This document shows, piece by piece, positions 1-6,982 of a DNA stretch of 16,608 nucleotides. A program made the position numbers and the translations under genes. Location of the stretch: contig WFRP01000304.1 in assembly GCA_015486505.1 (NCBI GenBank), positions 1 to 16,608 of the forward strand. The letters are read 5' to 3'. The notes under the pieces are model-generated. The model searched no databases. It was not told where the DNA came from and was given only the letters and a program-made list of their open reading frames with translations. Within the stretch, counting starts at the first letter, position 1, and the number at the start of each line of letters is the position of its first letter. The DNA is from Pseudomonadota bacterium. GTDB lineage: Bacteria > Desulfobacterota > Anaeroferrophillalia > Anaeroferrophillales > Tharpellaceae.

Positions 1-2139
1 GCCCGGGCGATGCAGACCGATTCGGTAATCAGCGACCAGACCATCGCCCGGCCGGCCGAAGGTGTAATTATGCCGATCCGTTATACCGGTTCGCCGATCA
101 AGGATGCCAAGGGTAATATTAAAGGAGCGCTGGAGTATATTCTCGATGTCACCGATGAAATGAAAGAGAAGCAGGCGGCGGCCGAGAAGATTGAAAACCT
201 GAATACGATTCCGACGCCGATCATGGCGATTGATACCGAATTTAATGTCACATTTATGAATCCGGCCGGAGCCGCGGTTGCCGGGATGACCCCGGATGAG
301 GTGGTCGGTAAAAAATGTTATGATCTTTTTAAGACGCCGCATTGTCAGACGGAGAAATGCGCCTGTGCCCGGGCGATGAAAACCGATTCGGTGATCAGTG
401 ACCAGACCATCGCCCGTCCGGCCGAAGGCGTAATTATGCCGATTCGCTATACCGGTTCGCCGATCAAGGATGCCAAGGGTAATATTAAGGGGGCGCTCGA
501 GTATATCCTTGATGTCACCGATGAGATGAAAGAGAAACAGGCGGCGGCCGAGAAGATTGAAAACTTGAATTCAATTCCGACGCCGATTATGACTATTGAC
601 ACCGATTTTAATGTCACATTCATGAATCCGGCCGGGGCTGCGGTCGCCGGGATGACTCCGGATGAAGTGGTCGGCAAAAAATGTTACGATCTTTTCAAGA
701 CGCCGCATTGTCAAACCGAAAAATGCGCCTGTACTCAGGCGATGAAGAGCGATTCTATTGTTACTGAAGAAACCATCGCCCGCCCCCGCGAGGGCGTAAT
801 TATGCCGATCAAGTATACCGGTTCGGTGATTAAAGATGTTAAAGGTAACATTAAGGGAGCTTTGGAATTTATTCTCGATGTTACCGATGAAGCCCGGCAG
901 CGGCAGGAGGCGAATGAAAAGATCGCCAACCTGAATGCGATTCCCAATCCGATTCATTCGGTCGATACCGATCATACGATTACCTATATCAACCCGGCCG
1001 GGGCGGCTCTAGTCGGTTTAAGTGTGGAAGAGGCGATCGGCAAAAAATGCTATGACCTTTTCAAAACTGATCGCTGTCAGACCGAAAATTGTGGAACCTT
1101 GCGGGCCATGCGCGACAATTCAGTTATCAATGAACAGACCATTGCCCATGTCAAAGGGGTTGCTATGCCGGTTCTGGTGACCAGTATCGCGATTAAGGAT
1201 GCCAAAGGCAATGTTAAGGGCGGGCTGGAATATATAGTTGACAAAACAGCGGAAGCTGAGGTTGAGCGTTTGATCAGCAATGCCAGCGAAGAGGTTTTGC
1301 AGCTGGTCTCCAACTCGCTTGAGAAGATGGATGAGGCTAATACCAATGTTGAGAAGATGACCGGGATTATTGATCATGAAGTCACGTTGCTGGCCGCCTC
1401 ATCGGAGAAAGTCGATAATATGTATAAATCGGCCAATAATATGCTGGAGATGTGCAAAGACTCCAGTAATATGGCAAAAGATGTTGCCCGAGAAGCTGAA
1501 TCAGGAAAGAAAGCCGGGGCCGAAGCCGGTAAAAAAATGGATAATATCAATGAATCGATGCAGGAGAGTAATAAGCTGGTTGCTAATCTGGTCAGCCAGC
1601 TTGAGAAGATCAGCGGGTTTGTTGATATCATTAAGGAGATCGCTTCGCAAACCAATCTGCTCTCCTTTAATGCCGCGATTGAGGCGGCCCGGGCCGGGGA
1701 TGCCGGTCGCGGTTTTGCCGTGGTTGCCGATGAAATCCGGAAACTGGCGGAAAACAGTTCCAAATCCGCGGTTGACATCGCCAATATTGTTAAAAAAGTG
1801 GAAACCGAATCCCGACAGACCATTGACGCGATGAAGGAGGGGATGACGATGCTCGGCCAGGGCACCGAGGTGATTAATACGGCGCTTGAGGCGATGGATA
1901 AAATATCCACCGGTATTATCCAGATTACCGAGTCGGTTGAAGAACTGAACGTTAAATCGGATCTTCTGGCTCAGGATGGTCAGGAGGTTAAACAGCAGAT
2001 ATCCAGTGTCACGGAATCATCACAGGAGAATAAATCATCGACCCAGATGGTCAATTCCTCAATCTGTGAGACGAAAGCGGCTCTGGAACAGCTGGCGACA
2101 TCAAGTAAAGAGCTGGAAAAAGCGATCAGTGAGTTATAA
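1..2139 (+). CDS. Methyl-accepting chemotaxis protein with tandem Cys-rich PAS repeats (5' end outside window)
   Basis: Chemotaxis-type signal transducer. The frame is open from base 1 and the first residues fall inside a PAS repeat, so the ATG at 10 is internal and the true start lies upstream. PAS units begin at 190, 556 and 922 (period exactly 366 bp, 122 aa), preceded by a partial unit at 1-189. Units 1 and 2 carry GKKCYDLFKTPHC then QTEKCAC (CX8CX4CXC); the last unit keeps only three of the four Cys. Each unit has the PAS-like IDTEFNVTFMNPAG start and an ILDVTDE-type end. From about 1270 a long helical region follows, with the MCP hairpin tip EIASQTNLLSFNAAIEAARA and GRGFAVVADEIRKLAE at about 1636-1755. 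No membrane segment or HAMP is visible in this part, so a soluble receptor is possible but the missing N-terminus could hold one. The partner CheA/CheW and the ligand are unknown. The Cys cluster could bind metal or sense redox; that is inference. Confidence 0.93.
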   Translation, partial: ARAMQTDSVISDQTIARPAEGVIMPIRYTGSPIKDAKGNIKGALEYILDVTDEMKEKQAAAEKIENLNTIPTPIMAIDTEFNVTFMNPAGAAVAGMTPDEVVGKKCYDLFKTPHCQTEKCACARAMKTDSVISDQTIARPAEGVIMPIRYTGSPIKDAKGNIKGALEYILDVTDEMKEKQAAAEKIENLNSIPTPIMTIDTDFNVTFMNPAGAAVAGMTPDEVVGKKCYDLFKTPHCQTEKCACTQAMKSDSIVTEETIARPREGVIMPIKYTGSVIKDVKGNIKGALEFILDVTDEARQRQEANEKIANLNAIPNPIHSVDTDHTITYINPAGAALVGLSVEEAIGKKCYDLFKTDRCQTENCGTLRAMRDNSVINEQTIAHVKGVAMPVLVTSIAIKDAKGNVKGGLEYIVDKTAEAEVERLISNASEEVLQLVSNSLEKMDEANTNVEKMTGIIDHEVTLLAASSEKVDNMYKSANNMLEMCKDSSNMAKDVAREAESGKKAGAEAGKKMDNINESMQESNKLVANLVSQLEKISGFVDIIKEIASQTNLLSFNAAIEAARAGDAGRGFAVVADEIRKLAENSSKSAVDIANIVKKVETESRQTIDAMKEGMTMLGQGTEVINTALEAMDKISTGIIQITESVEELNVKSDLLAQDGQEVKQQISSVTESSQENKSSTQMVNSSICETKAALEQLATSSKELEKAISEL

Positions 2140-2163
2140 GGCGATCGTTAATCAATAAACCTG

Positions 2164-2220
2164 TAAAACCGGGCCCGTAACTATCTTGAAGACGAAGAAT
2201 CAGGTTGGGGCCCGGTTTTA
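2164..2220. terminator. 13-bp inverted repeat between MCP and GNAT gene
   Basis: TAAAACCGGGCCC at 2164-2176 is perfectly complementary to GGGCCCGGTTTTA at 2208-2220, with a 31-nt loop. It starts 25 bases after the MCP stop codon. The A-rich/T-rich stem ends resemble a bidirectional terminator, but the loop is long and only a short T run follows, so an mRNA 3' stabiliser or an operator-like palindrome are alternatives. Confidence 0.45.
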
Positions 2221-2236
2221 TGGTGTAAGAGAGAAA

Positions 2237-2803
2237 ATGCAGATATACGGTAACCGGATATTTACTAAACGCCTGCAGTTGCGTAAACCCGAAGTTGAGG
2301 ATCTCAAACTTCTGGTGGAGTGGAGCCACAATTTGGCAGCCTGCGGCGACTATCTGACGCCGGAAAATTATGATCTGGAGCAGCTGCGCTACCAAATGCT
2401 TTCCGGGACCCTGTGGAATGATAAAGAGAGGGTCTTTATCGTTGAGTTGCGTGAGAGTCTAAAGCCGATCGGTACCATTCACTACTGGCATCTGAACGGT
2501 CAGCGGCAGACGATTATGATCTCGCTGAAAATCGCTCTTTTGGAGGAGCGCCGTAAAGGTTACGGCACTGAGCTGCAGAAATACCTGATTATCCAGCTTT
2601 TCCAGAATCAGGAGGTTGAGCAGATCGAAATGTATACGGATATCAATAATCTGGCCCAGCAGCGCTGTCTGCGGAAGCTCGGTTTTGAATTGGTGCAGTC
2701 TCTAAGTTATGATGATCAAAATGTTCGGCGTACCGGGCATCTTTTTCGGCTGACGGCCGAACGTTTTCAACACGAACCGATTTATAAATATTATTATGAA
2801 TAA
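2237..2803 (+). CDS. GNAT-family N-acetyltransferase (RimJ/RimL/SpeG-like)
   Basis: Predicted acetyl-CoA-dependent N-acetyltransferase of 188 aa. It opens with IFTKRLQLRKPEVEDLKLLVEW, the usual start of the Acetyltransf_3/RimJ-like group. The acetyl-CoA pyrophosphate loop is seen as ERRKGYGTELQKYL (R-x-x-G-x-G), and the C-terminal part has TDINNLAQQRCLRKLGFELV, the common N-x-x-A-x-x-x-x-x-K-x-G-F pattern. The ATG at 2237 is preferred over an in-frame TTG at 2186 because the TTG lies in the loop of the 2164-2220 inverted repeat and gives a non-conserved extension; a weak purine-rich stretch (AAGAGAG) precedes 2237. The 3' end overlaps the next gene by 8 bp, so the two are probably co-translated. 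The substrate (protein N-terminus, lysine, polyamine or small molecule) cannot be told from the sequence. Confidence 0.85.
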   Translation: MQIYGNRIFTKRLQLRKPEVEDLKLLVEWSHNLAACGDYLTPENYDLEQLRYQMLSGTLWNDKERVFIVELRESLKPIGTIHYWHLNGQRQTIMISLKIALLEERRKGYGTELQKYLIIQLFQNQEVEQIEMYTDINNLAQQRCLRKLGFELVQSLSYDDQNVRRTGHLFRLTAERFQHEPIYKYYYE

Positions 2804-3827
2804 AAAAACCGGTCTGGTTTTTGATCCGCGCTATCTGTATCACCGGATTGAATCAGCCTCTTTCGAGAACCCGGAACGATTGCGCCGGCTTTATCAACTG
2901 CTGGGCAGCTCCGAAAATCGGAACAAATTTCTCCAGGTCAAGCCGCGTCCGGCGACCGCGGAGGAGATTGAATCCGTGCACTCGGCTTTTTATGTCAATC
3001 AGCTCAGGGCCCACGCTCTGATCGATGATCCTTTCTCCTACGACAATGATACCTATATCATGGATGACACCCTGCCGACGGCGGAATTGGCCGCCGGCGG
3101 CTGTTTCGCCCTGGCTGACCGGATTATGGCGGCCGAGATTGACCAGGGTTTTGCTCTGATCCGGCCGCCCGGTCACCATGCCAAGCCCGGGCGGGGGATG
3201 GGTTTTTGTGTTTTTAACAATATTGCCCTGACCGCAGAATATCTGCGCCGGGTCTACAAGCTTAACCGGATTTTGATTGTTGATTTTGACATCCATCACG
3301 GTAACGGTACTCAGGAGGTTTTCTACGAGTCCCGGGAAGTGCTGTTGGTCTCTCTGCATCAGAATAACCTATTCCCTTTTTCCGGCGTGGAGAGTGAACT
3401 CGGCAGCGGTCCGGGCCGGGGTTATAACATAAACGTTCCGGTATTTCCTCAGTTTGGTGACCCGGAATACACCTATCTCATCGGCCGTTTGCTGCAGGGG
3501 TTGACCGAACAGTATCAACCCCAGATCATTCTCGTTTCCGCCGGTTTCGACGGTCATGCTGATGATTCAATCAGTGCCACTCTGCTGACGACCGAATGGT
3601 TCGGGATTGTCGCTTCCATGTTTCGTCAATACGCCGGCGAGGTTTGTGATAAACGTTTGCTGTTTATTCTCGAAGGCGGCTATAATCCGGTTTCTCTCGA
3701 AGCTTCAATCTTGAAAACTTTAGAAAGTCTCTCGGTCGCCAAAATTCCTCTGGCCGGAATCTATCCCGCCAAACGGGCCGAGAAACTGCTTTTCGCTCAC
3801 CCCTTAAAAGAATTCTGGAGTATTTAA
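2796..3827 (+). CDS. Histone deacetylase-family Zn-dependent amidohydrolase (AcuC/acetylpolyamine amidohydrolase-like)
   Basis: Predicted cytoplasmic deacetylase of 343 aa with the whole HDAC-fold catalytic set. It has RPPGHHA with the His pair at residues 127-128, GFCVFNNIA, IVDFDIHHGNGT giving D163, D165 and H167, SAGFDGHADD giving the second zinc Asp at D252, and LEGGYNP giving the transition-state Tyr at 296. No signal peptide is visible. Bacterial relatives remove acetyl groups from lysines (AcuC on acetyl-CoA synthetase) or from acetylpolyamines; the sequence does not discriminate. The gene starts inside the end of the GNAT gene (ATGAATAA overlap) with no clear Shine-Dalgarno site, so translational coupling is likely. 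It runs into the next gene through a TAATG junction. Writer/eraser pairing with the GNAT is inferred from this arrangement. Confidence 0.93.
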   Translation: MNKKTGLVFDPRYLYHRIESASFENPERLRRLYQLLGSSENRNKFLQVKPRPATAEEIESVHSAFYVNQLRAHALIDDPFSYDNDTYIMDDTLPTAELAAGGCFALADRIMAAEIDQGFALIRPPGHHAKPGRGMGFCVFNNIALTAEYLRRVYKLNRILIVDFDIHHGNGTQEVFYESREVLLVSLHQNNLFPFSGVESELGSGPGRGYNINVPVFPQFGDPEYTYLIGRLLQGLTEQYQPQIILVSAGFDGHADDSISATLLTTEWFGIVASMFRQYAGEVCDKRLLFILEGGYNPVSLEASILKTLESLSVAKIPLAGIYPAKRAEKLLFAHPLKEFWSI

Positions 3828-4255
3828 TGACCGCGGCTTATCGTCTGGACAAAGCGTCCCTTGATTCTCTTTTTCATGAATGTCAGCAGTGCGGCGCCTG
3901 TTGTAAAAAATACCGGCGGATTCTCCTGCAGCCGGATGAAGTTGATTTTATTAAAAAAATGGGCGGCCAGGTCGGGGTTGATCTGAAACTCAGTGATCTG
4001 CGGGAGAAAACTCTGGTCCAAGCCACCGCTGAAGCCCGGGCGGCCGGCAAGATTTATATGATTCACCCGGATGATAAGGGCTGCGTTTTCCTGCAGAAAC
4101 GTGACGGTAAATATTTTTGTAAAATCTATCATTACCGGCCGCGGACCTGTCAGGGATTTAAATGTAATCTTGTCGATCAAAGCTTTCTCCAACTGGCCAC
4201 CGATGACGCGATGACATTGCTGGGGCAGAACCGGTTTGGCTTACCTTTGCGCTGA
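3827..4255 (+). CDS. YkgJ/YcgN-type CxxCxxCC zinc/iron-chelating protein
   Basis: Small cytoplasmic protein (142 aa) of the YkgJ-like zinc- or iron-chelating family. The N-terminal cluster CQQCGACC gives C19, C22, C25 and C26. Further Cys follow at 86, 98, 108 and 113 in the family pattern GCVFL, then YFCKIYHYRPRTC and QGFKC. The spacing fits two metal-site halves. The biochemical role of this family is poorly defined. It is the third gene of the GNAT-HDAC unit, starting on the last base of the HDAC stop codon (TAATG) with CTGGAG about 9 bases upstream. The stop is followed by a 37-base gap before the sensor kinase. Identification of the family is firm; the function is unknown. Confidence 0.88.
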   Translation: MTAAYRLDKASLDSLFHECQQCGACCKKYRRILLQPDEVDFIKKMGGQVGVDLKLSDLREKTLVQATAEARAAGKIYMIHPDDKGCVFLQKRDGKYFCKIYHYRPRTCQGFKCNLVDQSFLQLATDDAMTLLGQNRFGLPLR

Positions 4256-4292
4256 AGCGTTGGTTTTTTCCCCGATTCAGGGAATGTAGCTT

Positions 4293-6896
4293 ATGGTTAA
4301 TTTAAAAAAGGTTAAAAATCTGCGTAAAGTCAGGTTGTTTCTGTTGCTTTTATGGACTGTGGTTATGTTGGGGCTGGTTTTGTACGGCATCAGTCTGCAT
4401 CGGCGTAATATCAGGGGTATTGCTCGGACCATAGCCATAAGTTCAATAAAAAATGACCTCGCATACCGATATTGGGCGGCGCAATGCGGGGGCGTGTATG
4501 TCCCCCTTAAAACGGGAATCGAGCCGAATCCTTATCTTGAAAATATTGAAAATCGTGATGTCGAAACGCTAACGGGCATGAAACTTACTTTGGTAAATCC
4601 GGCTTATATGGTTCGCCTGGTGCGGGAGCTGGCAGAGCATACTTTCAGGGTTAAAATCCATATCACCAGCCTTAAGCTGCTGCGGCCCGAAAATCGCCCG
4701 GACGCCTGGGAAAAAGCGGCTCTTCAGGGCCTGACGGCCGGTAAAACGGATGTATCGGAAATCACCGGGATATCCGGAAAGCCCTACCTGAGAACCATGC
4801 ATCGCCTGCTGGTGCGGAAAAAATGTCTTAAATGCCACGCCCAACAGGGTTACAAGGCCGGCGATATCAGAGGCGGGATTACCGCCAATGTGCCGCTGCA
4901 GCCGCTGCGGGAAGCTCTGGCCCCGCAGCTTTATTGGCAGTTGTTAATCTATCTGGTTATCTATTTAATCGGGATTGTCGGTATAGTTTTCAGTTTTAAA
5001 ACTCTGGGAAAAGATGTGTTCAGGATAGACCGGCAGAATCGCTGGCTGCGGGCGATTTCCAGTTCCTCCTTTATCGCGATCGGCATGGCTGTGAATCGAG
5101 TTATAAAAGAGGTCAATGACTATTTTTGCGAAATGTCGGGCTATGACCGGGCTGAAGTGCTGGGGAAAAACACCGCGTTTCTCTATCCTGATCCCAAAGA
5201 ATTTGAAAAAGTCGCTGAACTTTATACTCAGGAGAAGGGTATGAAAGAAATAAGACTGCGGCGCAAAGACGGCAAAATTATTCATCTTTTGCTGGCGACT
5301 ATGTTCCTGGATGCGGAAAATAAATCTGAGGGAATACTTTTTATGGCGGTTGATATCTCGGCCCGCAAGGCGGCTGAGCGCCGGCTTGAGTTGAGTGAAC
5401 TGAAATTCCGGGGAATGATGGAGGCGATTTCCGACCCGGTCTATATCGGGGCGCCGGGCCGGGAGATTGAGTATATGAATCCGGCTATGATTGCCCGAAT
5501 CGGTCGGGACGCGGCCGGGGAAGTCTGCCATTTCGCGGTTCACGGCCTGAAGTCTCAGTGCCCCTGGTGCGAAGAATTGAACAGCTTGAAGCGGAATAAT
5601 TTAAAAATAACCGTGAAGAGCCCTTTAGATGAGCGCGACTATCTCATCTCATTCTCTAATTTTGCTTCCGGAAAGTATCCGGAATCAAAACTTGTGATCT
5701 TGAAGGATGTGACTGATCTTGAGGAAGCGCAGCTGCAACTGCGCCAATCCCAGAAGATGGAGGCGATCGGCACGCTGGCCGGAGGCGTGGCCCATGATTT
5801 CAATAATATCCTGACGGTAATCCGGGGCCATGCCGAGATGGGGTTGATGCAGGTTGCGGCCGACAGTCGGGAATTTATCGATTTTACGGCAATTGAACAG
5901 GCCAGCGCCCGGGCCAAGAGTCTGACATCGCAGTTATTGGCTTTCAGTCGTAAACAACGCATCAGACCTCAGCTTATTATGATCGATAAAGCGTTGTCGG
6001 ACTTAAATAAAATGCTGCGCCGGCTGATTGGCGAGGATATTACCTTAAATACCTCATGGAGCGGCGATTTGTTGCCAATATTTGTTGACCCGGGCCAGCT
6101 GGATCAGGTAATTATCAATCTGGTGATTAACGCGGTCGACGCAATCCGGAGCAATGATAACGCTTCAGTTAAGCTTATTACGATATCGGTGTCAATGGTA
6201 ATCCTGGATGATTCTTTTGCGCTTAAATATCCGGGAAGTTCGGCGGGTAAACATTTGCTGCTCGAGATATCCGATACTGGTAAGGGGATGTCTCCGGAGA
6301 TAATGGAGCGGATTTTTGAGCCCTTTTATACGACCAAGGAACAGGGTAAGGGCACCGGCCTGGGTTTGTCCACGGTCTACGGGATTGTCAAACAAAATAA
6401 CGGCTACATCGATGTCAGCAGTGAATTGGGTCAGGGTGCAAGTTTTAAAATCTACTGGCCGGTTAATGAAGAACTGTCGGAAGCGGAGGCCGGAGATAAC
6501 GCTCCGGATCCGTTATCATCCTTTCACGGTGATGAAACCATTTTGTTGGTAGAAGATGAGGTAAGCGTCAGGGTGATTACGCAAAAGAGTTTGCGGATTG
6601 CCGGCTACAACGTCATCGCTGCTGAAAATGGGGCCGCGGCCCTGGAAAAACTTGAAGAGACCGGTCTGCGGCCGGATTTGCTGTTTACCGACGTGGTGAT
6701 GCCGAAGATGAATGGCCGTGAGTTAGCCGAAAAAATTTCAACTTTATATCCGGAGGTGGAAATCCTCTTTACTTCCGGCTATTTTGATAACGATATCTGG
6801 GATGATTCCAGCATCCCGGCCCAATCACGATTTCTGGAAAAACCTTACGAACAGTATAAACTCCTAAAGAAAATAAGAGAGCTGCTGGATGAGTAA
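4293..6896 (+). CDS. Hybrid sensor histidine kinase with periplasmic c-heme (Tll0287/DUF3365-like) domain, two PAS, HisKA, HATPase, receiver
   Basis: Inner-membrane hybrid kinase of 867 aa. Transmembrane segment 1 is at about residues 15-34. The periplasmic domain at about 35-205 has the Tll0287/DUF3365 features NPAYMVRLVREL and a single c-type heme motif CLKCH (C178, C181, H182). Transmembrane segment 2 is at about 211-233. PAS-like domains follow at about 249-356 and 365-472; the second has CHFAVHGLKSQCPWC (CX10CX2C). The HisKA box KMEAIGTLAGGVAHDFNN has phospho-acceptor H501; the HATPase shows NLVINAVDAI, SDTGKGM and GKGTGLGLS. A C-terminal receiver has VEDE, phospho-acceptor D800 (FTDVVMPKMNG) and K850 (EKPY). 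AGGGAA lies about 10 bases before the ATG. The architecture suggests redox or gas sensing through heme with an internal phosphorelay; ligand and downstream partner are not shown. No output domain or DNA-binding regulator is adjacent. Confidence 0.92.
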   Translation: MVNLKKVKNLRKVRLFLLLLWTVVMLGLVLYGISLHRRNIRGIARTIAISSIKNDLAYRYWAAQCGGVYVPLKTGIEPNPYLENIENRDVETLTGMKLTLVNPAYMVRLVRELAEHTFRVKIHITSLKLLRPENRPDAWEKAALQGLTAGKTDVSEITGISGKPYLRTMHRLLVRKKCLKCHAQQGYKAGDIRGGITANVPLQPLREALAPQLYWQLLIYLVIYLIGIVGIVFSFKTLGKDVFRIDRQNRWLRAISSSSFIAIGMAVNRVIKEVNDYFCEMSGYDRAEVLGKNTAFLYPDPKEFEKVAELYTQEKGMKEIRLRRKDGKIIHLLLATMFLDAENKSEGILFMAVDISARKAAERRLELSELKFRGMMEAISDPVYIGAPGREIEYMNPAMIARIGRDAAGEVCHFAVHGLKSQCPWCEELNSLKRNNLKITVKSPLDERDYLISFSNFASGKYPESKLVILKDVTDLEEAQLQLRQSQKMEAIGTLAGGVAHDFNNILTVIRGHAEMGLMQVAADSREFIDFTAIEQASARAKSLTSQLLAFSRKQRIRPQLIMIDKALSDLNKMLRRLIGEDITLNTSWSGDLLPIFVDPGQLDQVIINLVINAVDAIRSNDNASVKLITISVSMVILDDSFALKYPGSSAGKHLLLEISDTGKGMSPEIMERIFEPFYTTKEQGKGTGLGLSTVYGIVKQNNGYIDVSSELGQGASFKIYWPVNEELSEAEAGDNAPDPLSSFHGDETILLVEDEVSVRVITQKSLRIAGYNVIAAENGAAALEKLEETGLRPDLLFTDVVMPKMNGRELAEKISTLYPEVEILFTSGYFDNDIWDDSSIPAQSRFLEKPYEQYKLLKKIRELLDE

Positions 6897-6982
6897 GATA
6901 AACCATTGCCCAACCGCGAAAATTGAATTATGAAGAAAATCAGTCTGACACCGTTCTGACAAAATGATGGTAATGTTTTTTA

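Noticed and set aside
1374..1910. 178-aa open frame antisense to the MCP signalling domain
   Set aside because: It is a mirror of the helical MCP coding sequence in the opposite frame; no ribosome site or recognisable family, whereas the sense frame has clear MCP motifs.
2186..2236. TTG start extending the GNAT protein by 17 aa
   Set aside because: The extension lies in the loop and 3' arm of the inverted repeat at 2164-2220 and does not look like the family N-terminus; the ATG at 2237 fits better.
6930..6959. 9-aa leader peptide between the two kinases (MKKISLTPF)
   Set aside because: No ribosome site, attenuator or codon bias pattern follows; a frame this short is expected by chance.
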